A stretch of DNA of 64,000 nt, from assembly GCF_000005505.3 (NCBI RefSeq), contig NC_016133.3, positions 52,169,237 to 52,233,236 on the forward strand, written 5' to 3'. Under the pieces are notes generated by a model. The model was not told where the DNA came from. It was given only the letters and a program-made list of their open reading frames with translations, and made no database searches. The position numbers and the translations under genes were made by a program. Below, in pieces: positions 11,601-23,284 of the stretch (its first letter is position 1; the number at the start of each line of letters is the position of its first letter). This DNA comes from Brachypodium distachyon. Lineage: Eukaryota > Streptophyta > Magnoliopsida > Poales > Poaceae.

Positions 11601-14188
11601 AAAACAAGCCAGCTGGCACCAGGCCACAAAGACAGGCACGCGGAGACATCAAAATTACAGAACACCTGTGACCAAATATCCAAGCAACATAGAACGGTGC
11701 ACATAAATACAAAAATAGTCAATAAAATTCAGATAATACCTTCTTGTTTCAAATGAAACTTGATATGTTCTTACTCCTAAGTTGGTTAGCTGCTGGAACA
11801 ACAAAACAAAGACAAAAAAAACTTTGCCATCCCTTACTGATTGTGATCTCAAATTTAAACATAAAAAGGTGCATACTGGTGCTGCCTCCTTTGATATTAA
11901 GAGTGCAGCAATTGCAAATGATAGTTACTCCAGTGTAATTGCAACTAGAAACTAACAGAAAGGTAGCAAAAGAACTTTAATTATCAATTGCAAACTTGTA
12001 GGCTTGGGATTGCAGAAGATAAGGTGCGTAATTAGAATTCCAAGTATGTCTCAGAAAAGATGGTCCCTGTTCCAAATTGAGTTCGGCAATCGGGAATTTA
12101 CAAAAAAAAAAAACTAAAAGTGTTATGTCTAGTCGAAATCCAGTTTTGCAAATTACAAACAGAGAATGCATAGTCCCAGTGTTTAGAAAGTTTAGAAAGA
12201 ATGATAATTGGCAACTTAAACTAAATGAAAATAACACAGATTCAAATAAACCCGAATTAATTGTTTGGGATTGCAATGTTTATCAAATGCAATTGGGTTT
12301 GATAAGACAGCAAACTGCACAAAAATAGAGGTACATATATGTGAAAATTCAAGGTGAAACGGGTGCAATTGCATTTTAAAAATATGCTGAAATACACATA
12401 TAAAGGTACATGCAAATTCAACATAAATTCACAGTGTATGAAGCAAAATCAAGTATGTAACAGGTGCGATTCCGTTTGTCTGTGCGTGTGACAAGACCCT
12501 AGATTGCATATATTAATCTACATGCAATTCGGTAAAAAAAGAACAAAACAACGAAAAAAGGACACGACAAGACCCCTGGTTCACGTTCTGTTCGGTAAAT
12601 TAAATCCCCCCTTGCAGGAACCTGCTTCTCTGCCTGGAGATTACTCGTACATAAAAAAAGTGGATTAATTAAGACTTGACTTGAGAGTCTTATAGAAGCA
12701 GGAGGCTGCATATCCGAGTATGACAAGAGCTGCAAAAAATCAGAAGGTTGCGAAGGGGCACAATACAGAGGGCCAGAAATTCCAATGACCTTGATAATAA
12801 AAATAGCATTCCTATATGCATCAGAGAGTAGACAGAGCAGGGAAAAAGTATAGGTACCTCTTCAAATGATCATTCGAATTAGTGTCTGGATTAACAAGGC
12901 ATTATGATCTCAGATACACTGTATGACAGAACTGCAGAAAATGGCGTCAGGGGACACATCATAAAAGATGAACAAATCGAACAAAACATCACACACAGCG
13001 TGAGGATAGGCAAAATCCCTGAGCAAGCAACAACTCTCCATCCGAGAGACCACAACCAACATGCAAAAATAACTCCAGTTGAAGGCTAATTTCAGACTCA
13101 GCCAATCCAAAAATCACTACAGCAGTAAGGATTTTGTTGTGTTGAACATGCAAAACACTAGGTTGTCTGCATGGTAGGGGGGCTACAACTAATGTTTCTT
13201 ACAACTAACATTGCAAAACAGTGCTTATGGCATCAGGGGACAAAATGAAAGCATCAATAAAACCAAATCATCATCATACAGATCGCATATCCGTGCCCTC
13301 AACATATACAACATAAGCTAAGAAAAAACAGCATCTCCCTGTGAAATTGCAGGCTATTTCGTACTAAATCAACCAAAAATCACTACAGCACGCGTGTCTG
13401 GCTCCTCCAGCCAAATCCGGGAGAAATAGAACCGAGAAACTAACATCTACCAGAGAGCAAAACCAAATCCACGGACAAGGATGCACACTTCTGTTCCTCT
13501 CTTCGCCTATAAAAATTGAACAAAAAGCATCAGCCAACAAATCACCACCCAATCACCACAGCTATGGGGCTGCGGCAAAAATCAGCACCAAAAGGGGTAT
13601 CAGCAACCACCAGCGCGCAAGCATGAAACGCCGACGAGCAAAAATACCGCCCAAACAAGCCGACGAGAGAATCACACCACGTCTACCCCTAACTGCAATC
13701 GACTGCAGTACGCAACCCCCTCACACAAAAATGGCCGTCCGGAAAACCCAAGCAGCAAGAGCACGAGGCGCAATAGGCTGACCAAAAGCTCCCCGCGCGG
13801 ACAGGCCAAATCTCGCCTCCGACGAGACCAGATCGAACCCCAACACGCCCATTTCACTGCTCCAGTTCGCAAAAAAGCAACAGGACGCATGGATGCGGCT
13901 AAACAGAGGCGGAGCAGCTCGGATAGAGAGGGCAGAGATGAAGTTAGAGCTCACCCCGGCGGCAGCGGCGCGAGCGAACCATCAGCCGGCGACGAGGAAG
14001 ACGAAATCGCCTCCAGCCCCCTCCCCCACCTTTTCTCCCTCGAGGAACCGGACAGCAGGTCGGAGCCTGGGAGAGAAAGAACGAAAAGAAAAGAGAAGAC
14101 CAGAAACACGGATCGCAAAGCAATCGAACGGCCAGCGTCATCGCCTGCTTTCAAACCAAAAAACAGTCGCCTGGGCGATAGCAAAATC
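8683..14188. mobile_element. large non-coding MULE-like element (about 5.5 kb)
   Basis: The two ends resemble each other in inverted orientation. The left end contains CTATTAGCCAGGCACCTGCTTTTTG; the right end reads CTATCGCCCAGGCGACTGTTTTTTG on the reverse strand. Direct repeats AAAAAGAAA (8674-8682) and GAAAAGAAA (14189-14197) could be a 9-bp target duplication with one mismatch. The interior is AT-rich, with many GCAATTGC-type words and a 178-bp tandem duplication, and becomes GC-rich just inside the right end (13700-14100). No transposase or other coding region is visible; the listed-length ORFs are short and domainless. Long Mutator-like elements in grasses have such structure, but the class is inferred. 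Confidence 0.4.
11050..11450. repeat. 178-bp tandem duplication plus partial third copy
   Basis: ATTAAAGATTGCGATGTGC starts at 11050 and again at 11228, and the two units are colinear over about 178 bp. A partial further copy (ACAAAATTTGCAGCTCTAG followed by AAAATGTGCAAATG) lies at about 11418-11455. It sits within the MULE-like element. Confidence 0.8.
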
Positions 14189-14791
14189 GAAAAGAAAACT
14201 CAAAATCTTTCCAACCACTTGTACTAATAAAATGTGCTTTTTTTGTGGTATAAAATGTGCTTTTTATGCTCTATATCTGGTGTTGATGGGCTTGTTGGCT
14301 CGACTAAAAGCAGGTTCCTGTCCGGCTTCACCGGCCCAATAACTAAAGTTACGCTTTTCCTCCACACGTCGAGAACTCGAGATGAACGTCTCGTAAAAAG
14401 AAATCGGGGATGAACACTGCCAGGAACATTAAGATCCAGCTCATATCCTTTTTTCCTCTGGCAAGCAAATTTCTCTAGATTGACTCTTCCACATGCATGG
14501 AGGAGAAGAGCATCTACGATGCGTGCTTGAGAAGACAGGTATCATCCTGTGCGATGCTATTTGTAAATAATAATAAAAAATGTATTATCTAACATTTTTT
14601 TACTGTTATTATCTGGAGTAACAGGCATGACATCATCCGAGTCTTCGCCCTGTCACTTACGATCTTTGATGACAGTGGCGGGGCAAGACTGAGATTTGTG
14701 TTCTTTTAGGCCGATCTTTGTGCTTCTTTGATCGTATATATACGTTGTGCACACTGCACGGGCTATTTTTTAGGAAAATTGCTAATAAATA

Positions 14792-15040
14792 CTCCCCAGT
14801 TTCTAAATATAAGACATAGGTTGTCAAATTTCGTCAAGTTTGATCAAGTTTATAAAAAAAATCAACAACATTTAAAATCCAAAATCAAGATCACTGGATC
14901 TATCATGAAATATATTTTTGTATTGTATTGATTCGAAATAGTAGATGTTAAATTTTTTTACGGTACGTCGCTCGGTCAAAGTCTAGAAAGTTTGACAGTC
15001 AACGAAAGTTATAAGCCCTTTTATTTTTGATCGGAGGAAG
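14792..15040. mobile_element. Stowaway-like MITE (about 250 bp)
   Basis: Starts CTCCCCAGTTTCTAAATATAAG and ends TTTGATCGGAGGAAG, with TA on each side (14790-14791, 15041-15042). The interior has the TCAAATTTCGTCAAGTTTGA and AAAGTCTAGAAAGTTTGAC segments typical of one Pooid MITE family. Confidence 0.75.
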
Positions 15041-15093
15041 TAAATATTTTACTAGGTAACTTGTGTATCCTTATGAATGAGAAACCTTACTGC

Positions 15094-15408
15094 AGGCTTT
15101 GACCAATTACTAAAATGTTATAATGCAATTATGTGATACAAAATCACAACCTAACAGCAGCACTTGACCAATTACTAAAATGTTATCATGCAATTTATGT
15201 ATATCACAACCTTTACCGCAGCACCTGACGAACTACTAAAATGTTACTCCGTATTATGCAACTTATGTGATACAAAATGACAATCATAAGTATTTTTGGA
15301 GTACTTCACAAATCGTATACTAATAATGTAATTGACTTATGTGATACAAAATGACAATCATAAGTATTTTTGGAGTACTTCACAAATCGTATATTAATAA
15401 TGTAATTG
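15094..15408. repeat. tandem repeats (about 70-bp and 74-bp units)
   Basis: Three diverged units carry the words GACCAATTACTAAAATGTTA or GACGAACTACTAAAATGTTA followed by ATGCAA (15094-15260). They run into an almost perfect 74-bp duplication starting ACTTATGTGATACAAAATGA at 15261 and 15335. No coding content. Confidence 0.8.
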
Positions 15409-15496
15409 TTGATCAAATATTTATCAAAAACGTATACTTGAAAGGAATCGAAAGAGGAAATATGTAAGCACATACACATCACAAGACGTGCATATA

Positions 15497-15620
15497 CTCC
15501 CTCCGTCCAACAAAAGATATCTCAATTTTGATTAAATTTGAATGCATCTATACAGTAAATCATGTCTACATACATTCAAATTTTGACAAACTTGAGACAT
15601 TTATTGTTGGACGGAGGGAG
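15497..15620. mobile_element. Stowaway-like MITE, 124-bp family
   Basis: CTCCCTCCGTCCAACAAAAG at one end and the inverse TTGTTGGACGGAGGGAG at the other, TA at 15495-15496 and 15621-15622. Same family and length as 52095-52218 and 55967-56090, and as the end-decayed copy at 24816-24938. Confidence 0.9.
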
Positions 15621-17255
15621 TAAATAAAGTTAGTTGGATCCACTTCTCTTTTTGTCCATTTTTTTGGGAACCTTTTTGTGTCCATTCTTGTGCGGTGGCG
15701 TGTCGCCGACCTTCGGCAACCCAAGCGGCTAATAACGCACGCACTAGAAATGGTACTCCGTATCTTGTTGTCCTTAATTAGACAACAACTGTAGTGGCAA
15801 ATCAATGGGCATATTTTGTTTTGGTTAATTAACGAGTACCTTTAGTTACCAGCTGGCTATAGTAGTTAGTACAACGTCGTCGCTTACTCGATTGGTACGA
15901 ATTTAAGGACGTGACAATGCGGTAGCTAGCTGTTTGCCTTGCGCACAACATGCCCTGACTATTGCACACACATTTGTGCTAATCGAGCAATTAACAAATC
16001 TCTCCCAATCGCCGAAGAAATAATTACGTACTACTACTACGGTGTACTCCGTAGTAGTTTGGGCCTTGAGCTTTCTCTCAAAAAAAAGAAAAATTGGGCC
16101 TTGAGCCTGATTCTTGTGCTTCTTTCAATCTTCGTTATTACTGCTTGCGAGGAAGACTTCCGAACCTCAGTTTTTGTGAAACCGTGGGCTTCTTCGTCTA
16201 AAAATAAATAAAGGCGTGCGTAGATAACGTACGTACCCGTGCTCCGAAAAAAGGTTGCGTCTGGAGCGGCTTTCAGCTTTCTCCATATACAACTCACAAT
16301 TTTCATGAAAGTCGATCAAGATCAACTCACATCTACTCGGTCTCGGTAGATCGTGTTGGTTGACCCAACGGTCCCAACCCTCACCGAAGCAAACACACAC
16401 AACACCGTCGCGCTTCGTGCACCCAACTAACTAACAAGGCTGCTCTGCCAGGCTTGCCCCTGTTTCTGTCTCTCTCCCAAGCAAAATTAAAAGTGTGTCG
16501 ACCCAATTAGCCAGCTACTAGTCCTAATTAACTGGGATCGATGGTCTCGACCAAGAGGTAGCTGCACGCCACATGGCCGTGCTAGCCGGTGCTACCTTGC
16601 GCGCGACACGCTTCAAGCGGCCGGTTCGAGCTGGCCGGAGAGAGTCGCCGCGGCGTTATTGTTTAATCTCGCGTTTCATACCACCTGCACACACACAGCT
16701 GCATTACGGAGTACTGGCGCTCCAGCGATGACACTTCGGTACTCCATGGAAAAAAAAGGCTGGGATGCAATGCAATGGTGGGGATGAATGATGGATGGAC
16801 GGAGGATGGATCGCCATTTAAGCGTCTCCACCACCTTCTCCTTGAATGCAGCCCCCAATGCATTCAAATCTGTTAGGTAGGCGCGTCGTCGTCGTCGCGG
16901 TTGATTGGCCTCCCCGCGGGCGCCCAGTTGGTTCCCTGCATGCGCGCGGCGCGGGTCGTCCGTCCGGCCTGGTCGCTTGGGTTGGGTCGACCGCCCGCCC
17001 AACGACCCCCGGCGGCAATTTATGGTCCACCTCCCCCGGGCCGTTTCTTGTTGGTTTCCTTCCCTTCATCGGTCGAAAGCCTACTAGCTAGGTCGCTCGC
17101 TGGCTCGCGCACCCGCCCTAGCACAGAGTAGAAATATGCAGGTTACGCTACTACTACAAGATCCTACGTGGTAGTACACGGGCAATGCCAATGCGCGCTG
17201 GCCGGCGAACAATAAATTTAGCCAGGCCATCTCAACTGTGCTAGCTCCGACCACT

Positions 17256-17263
17256 TCTATAAA
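17256..17263 (+). promoter_or_regulatory. TATA box of the CYP86A gene
   Basis: TCTATAAAAC lies about 265 nt upstream of the ATG at 17523, giving an expected transcription start near 17290 and a leader of roughly 230 nt with no intron signal. Confidence 0.55.
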
Positions 17264-17522
17264 ACCCTGGTCTCCCCCTGTTGCGCTCTGCCATCCTACT
17301 TACTTGCTCCATGTGGAGTCACTTATTACAGCCACTCAGCCAGCCAGACCTTTAACTCGATCGATCGCGTTGGATCCATCCATCCCTTCTAGCTTAGCTC
17401 AGCTGAGCCGAGTGAGTATATACGTACTGTACGCACGCTTGCAGCTTTGCTTGAGCTGTGCCGGCCGGCTGGTCAGTCTATCGAGACGCTGGTGTGGCAG
17501 CAGCTCTTGACAGCAGCAAGCA

Positions 17523-19136
17523 ATGGAGGCGGGGACGTGGGCGGTGGTGGTCGCGGCGGTGGCCGCGTACATGGCGTGGTTCTGGCGGATGTCCCGCGGG
17601 CTGCGCGGGCCGCGGGTGTGGCCCGTGCTGGGCAGCCTGCCGGGGCTCGTGCAGCACGCCGAGGACATGCACGAGTGGATCGCGGGCAACCTCCGGCGCG
17701 CGGGCGGCACGTACCAGACGTGCATCTTCGCGGTGCCCGGCGTGGCGCGGCGCGGCGGGCTGGTCACGGTCACGTGCGACCCGCGGAACCTGGAGCACGT
17801 CCTCAAGGCCCGCTTCGACAACTACCCCAAGGGCCCCTTCTGGCACGCCGTCTTCCTCGACCTCCTCGGCGACGGCATCTTCAACTCGGACGGCGAGACG
17901 TGGGTGGCGCAGCGCAAGACGGCCGCGCTCGAGTTCACCACGCGGACGCTCCGGACGGCCATGTCCAGGTGGGTCTCCCGCTCCATCCACCACAGGCTCC
18001 TGCCCATCCTGGCCGACGCGTCCGCGGGCAAGGCCCACGTCGACCTCCAGGACCTGCTACTCCGGCTCACCTTCGACAATATCTGCGGGCTGGCGTTCGG
18101 CAAGGACCCGGAGACGCTCGCCCAGGGCCTGCCGCACAACGAGTTCGCCTCCGCGTTCGACCGCGCCACGGAGGCCACGCTCAACCGCTTCATCTTCCCC
18201 GAGTGCCTGTGGCGGTGCAAGAAGTGGCTGGGCCTCGGGCTGGAGACCACGCTGACGCGCAGCATGGCGCACGTCGACCAGTACCTGGCCGCCGTCATCA
18301 AGGCGCGCAGGCTCGAGCTCGCGGGCAAGTGCGGCGACACGGCCGTGCACGACGACCTGCTCTCCCGCTTCATGCGCAAGGGCTCCTACTCGGACGAGTC
18401 GCTGCAGCACGTGGCGCTCAACTTCATCCTGGCCGGCCGCGACACCTCCTCCGTCGCGCTCTCCTGGTTCTTCTGGCTCGTCTCCACGCACCCGGCCGTG
18501 GAGCACAAGATCGTGCGCGAGCTCTGCTCCGTCCTCGCCGCGTCCCGCGGCGCCGGGGGCGAGCGCGTCGACCCGGCATTGTGGCTCGCGGAGCCCTTCA
18601 CCTACGAGGAGCTCGACCGCCTGGTGTACCTCAAGGCGGCGCTCTCGGAGACGCTCCGCCTCTACCCTTCCGTGCCCGAGGACTCCAAGCACGTCGTGGC
18701 GGACGACTACCTCCCGGACGGCACGTTCGTGCCCGCCGGATCCTCGGTCACGTACTCCATATATTCAGCGGGGAGGATGAAGACTGTGTGGGGGGAGGAC
18801 TGCCTGGAGTTCCGGCCGGAGCGCTGGCTGTCGGCCGACGGGACAAAGTTCGAGCCGCACGACTCGTACAAGTTCGTGGCGTTCAACGCCGGGCCGAGGA
18901 TTTGCCTGGGCAAGGACCTGGCCTACCTGCAGATGAAGAACATCGCCGGGAGCGTGCTCCTCCGGCACCGCCTGGCCGTCGCGCCGGGCCACCGCGTCGA
19001 GCAGAAGATGTCGCTCACGCTCTTCATGAAGGACGGGCTGAGGATGGAGGTACGTCCACGCGACCTCTCTGCTGCCCTCGACGAGCCCTGCGGCGCCGCC
19101 GCCGACGCGAAAAGAGCCACGGCGCCGTGCGCGTAG
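17523..19136 (+). CDS. CYP86A: cytochrome P450 CYP86A, fatty-acid omega-hydroxylase, 537 aa
   Basis: An intronless P450. The protein has an N-terminal membrane anchor (about residues 5-20), the proline hinge region [15 protein letters not shown], the I-helix AGRDTSS at 304-310, the K-helix ETLR with E376 and R379, and the heme loop [10 protein letters not shown] at 454-463 with the heme ligand Cys461. The [20 protein letters not shown] and [14 protein letters not shown] stretches are CYP86A hallmarks. The family hydroxylates the omega carbon of C16-C18 fatty acids at the ER, making precursors for cutin or suberin. Length is usual for CYP86A. From memory the closest rice relative by position is CYP86A11 on chromosome 4. 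The whole frame is strongly GC-rich, so long shadow ORFs overlap it. The exact substrate and tissue cannot be told from sequence. Confidence 0.95.
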   Translation: MEAGTWAVVVAAVAAYMAWFWRMSRGLRGPRVWPVLGSLPGLVQHAEDMHEWIAGNLRRAGGTYQTCIFAVPGVARRGGLVTVTCDPRNLEHVLKARFDNYPKGPFWHAVFLDLLGDGIFNSDGETWVAQRKTAALEFTTRTLRTAMSRWVSRSIHHRLLPILADASAGKAHVDLQDLLLRLTFDNICGLAFGKDPETLAQGLPHNEFASAFDRATEATLNRFIFPECLWRCKKWLGLGLETTLTRSMAHVDQYLAAVIKARRLELAGKCGDTAVHDDLLSRFMRKGSYSDESLQHVALNFILAGRDTSSVALSWFFWLVSTHPAVEHKIVRELCSVLAASRGAGGERVDPALWLAEPFTYEELDRLVYLKAALSETLRLYPSVPEDSKHVVADDYLPDGTFVPAGSSVTYSIYSAGRMKTVWGEDCLEFRPERWLSADGTKFEPHDSYKFVAFNAGPRICLGKDLAYLQMKNIAGSVLLRHRLAVAPGHRVEQKMSLTLFMKDGLRMEVRPRDLSAALDEPCGAAADAKRATAPCA

Positions 19137-19739
19137 AAGAAGACCCTGCTGCTGGCTGGTGGTGTCCTTCGTTCGCGTGCGCCGAGATTCGTGCCGATCG
19201 GGAAGAACGTACGTACGGGGGGGCATTGAATGTGTAGGTATATACAGGAGTACAAGACCGTAAGTAAATTGATGGGGTTTGGTGACAACATTTATGTCAC
19301 TCCTTTCCAGAATTTACCATCCGGATAAGTGAAACTGGGAGACTTTGCAAATGACAAAGATCTACTTGGATTTGGATCTGCATGCAAGCAAGCACAGTGG
19401 ACGATGGAAAGAAAAGAAACAAATAACAGTAACAGAGAGCAATAATTTGTGATGTTGCCAAGGCGATCGAAGACGAGAAATTACTTCAGATTTGTTTGCG
19501 GTAGCTCGGTGTTGGTGACCAGCCAACTAGCCCTACTTATATTCTATTATTTTTGGACATTTTTTTTTCAAACCTACTACCTATTGTTCCATTCTTAGAG
19601 AGTTCATATTTTGTCCAAGAAACATGTAAGTAAACGTACGTGTACTTAAGGTTGTTTGCCTCTTTGGCATCATGATGATCATCCTTGACAAGTTCCTTCT
19701 TTCAGCCGAATGCATGTTTCTTCTAGCTTTCCCCAGCTA

Positions 19740-20160
19740 GACTTGGTGCTCTACATGGCATGAAGCCGTTGTCGTTCGTGCAATCGTGCATGCATATATC
19801 GGTGCGTTGATGAGGTTTGTTGCGCCGTTCGATCTGGTGAGAAGAGTAGCCATTTGAGAATGCAGGCGCATAAAGTTTGATGTGGATGGTGCTGACCATT
19901 TATAGTATTAATCTGTCATGCACTTTTGAAATTCTCGTTGTGACAAGTGACAACGATGTTTCCGTTCAATACGATTGAGCAATGCGGGAAAGCGATGTAT
20001 GTTTCCATGCATTCAGACAAATTAAGGGTACGAGAAAATGAAGTTGACGCAATCAGTTTGGAGTATTACCGGTAGGATTTAGGTGGATGTTACTGTTGCT
20101 GCCATGGTTGGTTTGTTTGATGCAACAATATTAATCTACCGCAAGCTACCTTATTGGCAT
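19740..20160. repeat. diverged duplication, copy 1
   Basis: Shares ordered words with 21411-21985: GTGCAATCGTGC and GCATATATCGGTGC, TTGATGAGGTTT, GTTGCGCCGTTC, CATAAAGTTTGATGTGGATGG, TTCCGTTCAA, ACAAATT, and finally CATGGTTGGTTTGTTTGATG followed by CAACA. Function unknown. Confidence 0.6.
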
Positions 20161-20814
20161 TAAGAATTTACATAAGGGAGGGAGGGAGGGTGAGATGGAG
20201 TTGTGTATGTGCCATCACATAATTTTTTTTAGACACCTTACCCGAGTGAAGCCGGGTTTTTTTTTAAAAAAAAATCACTACTCCTACTACTTTTATGCGA
20301 GAATTGTTTTAGACAACTTACCCGAGTGCCTGGTACTTTTGTTTACTCCAATAGCAAAATGGGAAGACCCAACACAACTCCAAATTTGCCGTACGCGTAA
20401 GCTCTGTATACAGAAACAAAGATACTATTTTCATGTAGCAAAAAAAAATTCAGATCTTTTTAAACTCCCCAGATTTGTTATTTTTGCACAGACCACAAAT
20501 TAATGTATCTTTACACGAAAATTTACAGATATGTAGTATACATCTATACTGACACTACAAAAAAAATTCAGATCTTTTTAAAATTGATTTTCATGAAGTT
20601 TGAATTATAGGGAGCACTGGATCTCGGGAACTAAAGTGGGTTTCCGCTGCTTCCGGCATTTCTATCCGGACGATCACATATAGGACTGGTCGGGAGAGCA
20701 GGCCAATATGACCTACAATGGCAAGACCGGCGGCATCAACTACGACGGTCCACCACAATAGAGTTTAGTGACATAATGACTATAACTTTATCTTTTCGGT
20801 TTTGCTATTTCTTA

Positions 20815-21087
20815 GGCTAGTCATAGTGGGAGTAACAAAAATGGTAACATAAGTGCCAACTAAGCAAATTTGGTGACGTGGCATGTTATTAATGAGGAGA
20901 GAGGGGTTTGTGGTAACTAGATATGTTACTATAACATCACATAAACCAAAGCAAGATGAGTTTATAACCTAATAAATGACACAATGCATGACACTACATA
21001 TATGTTACTACCCACTATGAAGGTAATAACTTAGAGTAGTAACAAAGACATGTTACTACTCTATGTTACCATGCACTATGACCAGCC
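20815..21087. mobile_element. Tourist-like (PIF/Harbinger) MITE, 273 bp
   Basis: GGCTAGTCATAGTGGGAGTA at the left and the inverse CACTATGACCAGCC at the right, flanked by TTA on both sides (20812-20814, 21088-21090). This terminus is a very common Tourist type in grasses. Confidence 0.9.
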
Positions 21088-21410
21088 TTAGGCGACTGAG
21101 AAATAACTATTCTGTAGTCCTTTCGATTCAATCATTGAGATTCGTGTAAATTAATGTAGGTCCGATGGATAAGAAAATCTTCATTGGATGGCTACAATTG
21201 TCGACCGAGAAATAAATATTTCTTAGACGACTGAGAAATATACATTCTCTTATCTTTTGCATACGGGTTTCACTATATTAAAACATGTTTGTTTAGATTA
21301 TTGTTTTTTTTTCTTATTCCTACAAATCAAATGGCCAAATCTGCAAAATTTCTGTGTTTTTAAACCGTGTGTTTTGCGCCTTCATTCTCCTAAGTTCCGT
21401 GGCTTGCATG

Positions 21411-21985
21411 CATGACATGATTGCGTTGCCGCGCGTCTGTGCAATCGTGCGTGCATATATCGGTGCCTTGATGAGGTTTATTGCGCCGTCCTATCTGCTG
21501 AAGAATAGCTATCGAGAATCGCATGCAGCTGCATAAAGCTTGATGTGGATGGCGCTGAGTGATGAACACACGTACGTGTATTGCTGTTCTCTCTGCCTGC
21601 AGGTCTGTTACACGCTTTAATTGCCGTTAATACAATGATCGATGTCCCGTTCAACAAGGATTGAGTAATGCAGGAGAGTGATGTGTGTCCCCATCCAAAC
21701 AAATTGTGAGGACGTGCGAAAATGAAGTTGCGACTTTTTTTCTCTAGAATATGCCCAAGCCAGGCATATCATCGATCGAAGAGAAGAAATGCTGCAATGC
21801 AGCCACAAGCCCGAAGGCTGGGTTCTGAGTTTAGTTAGATTACATTACCCACCATCTCTCCCGTCAACACCACTGTCACTAAACTGGCCAAACATTGAGC
21901 TCTTAGATGGACGTTGTTGCCTTCAGGCGCCGTGGTTGGTTTGTTCGATGCAACAGTTCAATCTACCCCGGCCCTACCTATGAGT
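21411..21985. repeat. diverged duplication, copy 2, carrying an insertion
   Basis: Colinear with 19740-20160 but longer: about 170 bp (roughly 21732-21900, starting near a TTTTTTTCTCTAGAATATGC stretch) has no partner in copy 1 and looks inserted, possibly a retroelement 3' end. The flanking words (AAAATGAAGTTG before; TTGGTTTGTTCGATGCAACA after) match copy 1. Confidence 0.55.
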
Positions 21986-22038
21986 TGCTTTGACGGGCAA
22001 CAGTTCTTTAAGAAAAAAATATTTTACCAGTACCAGTA

Positions 22039-22277
22039 ATTCCTCCGTCCAACAATTTGAAGCATATTAGGATATGGTTGGCCAATCATTTGACCACAAA
22101 TTACTTCATGAATGTGTGACTAACGTGATCAAAATCATAACCATAAGCAGATATCCTTGAATAGGAGCATAATGGATATGAATCTATGGCATATAATTAT
22201 ATATTAATAGAGCAATTTGTGATCAAATCATTGGTCAAAGAAAGGCTAATACGCCTCATATCGTTGGACGGAGGGAG
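22039..22277. mobile_element. Stowaway-like MITE (239 bp)
   Basis: Ends near TTCCTCCGTCCAACAATT and CGTTGGACGGAGGGAG, TA at 22037-22038 and 22278-22279. Same family as 5210-5448, with the right end better preserved here. Confidence 0.8.
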
Positions 22278-23099
22278 TAGTATATGATATATTTGGATAT
22301 TTTTTTTGTAGATTTGCTAGTACTAATTTTAGAGCCAGTTGGGCTTTTGCAGTTCATTTTAAATAGTTTTATCATCTTCAATTTATTGAAAACAGGTACA
22401 CATATTTTTTTTGAACCGGAGGCCGAATGACTCAATCCATTGATTAAGAAGAATAGAGTTGCCCAGTTATATAACGGAAAGTCGGACAAAAACCGTAAAA
22501 AAATGTTTAAAGCGCCGTCATGAAACATGACCGCACCAAGGACCACATTAGCCGACCTGACCACCCAGACTAACTCAACGCATTCAGCAGAAAAAAAATA
22601 GCCATCGTGGTTGCACGCAGAAATCATCGTCATATTTTTTTTTAAATCCAGGTAGTTCTCTATACGATGATTGGTGAATATACAACTAATCAAGCCGCTA
22701 TAACAAGTACATTGAGACAATTGTCGTTTTGTACATGAGGCGACAGATCATTTCTAAAACCGACATGTGAAAAAAAGGCATGGGTCATGATATGGTCAGT
22801 CTTGCGTGCTCAGATATCAAGTAGGTTGTACATGAAACTATTAGACATAAAATAAAATTTATTCATATGCATGCTAAAGGAACTATAAATCGTTGAGCTC
22901 GTTGCTGGTTTGTACATGATACGACCAATCGAATGTTTGCAGTATTGGATCAGAGTTAAAGTTTAGATCACAAGAAGCTAAACCGGTTATTAATTAATCA
23001 AGCCGTTCGCTGCGCGTCGCGCTTGGGTGACATACGGCGCAGTCACCGACGTGTGCGACCGGACCCACGTGTCAGTGACTTGTAAAGGCATGGAACTTA
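22278..23099. other. unassigned intergenic stretch
   Basis: AT-rich sequence without a supported gene. Around 22405-22640 a poly-T stretch followed by GAACCGGAGG, then a second poly-T with GGTTGC words, resembles tails of grass non-LTR elements, but no ORF supports this. Confidence 0.3.
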
Positions 23100-23284
23100 G
23101 AGCATAGCCGTCCCCCACATATGACGTCCGGCCTGCCACATTTTTGGGCCATATGGAGGGGGCCCAGCCGGGCTCCCGATACTAGAAAACTAAACTTGCG
23201 AAATTTCATCAAATTAGGCAAACATTCATCAAATTAGACGACATTTCATTAAACTTTCGATAATTTACATAATTGAAAAAAAAA

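Larger units (their letters stand above)
14198..17240. other. intergenic region upstream of CYP86A
   Basis: Holds two MITEs, a set of tandem repeats (15094-15408), a 10-bp hairpin near 16033-16058, and a GC-richer part (16600-17110) leading into the CYP86A promoter. No gene is recognisable; the ORFs of 60-110 codons in the GC-rich part overlap each other on both strands and show no domain. Confidence 0.5.
19137..22038. other. intergenic region downstream of CYP86A
   Basis: Contains the CYP86A 3' flank, two diverged copies of one sequence (19740-20160 and 21411-21985) and a Tourist MITE (20815-21087) between them. No ORF of convincing coding character was found. Confidence 0.5.

Noticed and set aside
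15094..15408. Tandem repeats considered as a CRISPR-like array
   Set aside because: Units are contiguous with no spacers and this is plant nuclear DNA.
17447..19237. 596-codon ORF overlapping the P450 in another frame
   Set aside because: It is a GC-driven shadow: Arg/Ala/Gly-rich with no domain, while the 17523 frame has all P450 motifs.
22290..22720. 154-codon reverse ORF
   Set aside because: It spans poly-T tracts and repeat-like words and has no recognisable domain.
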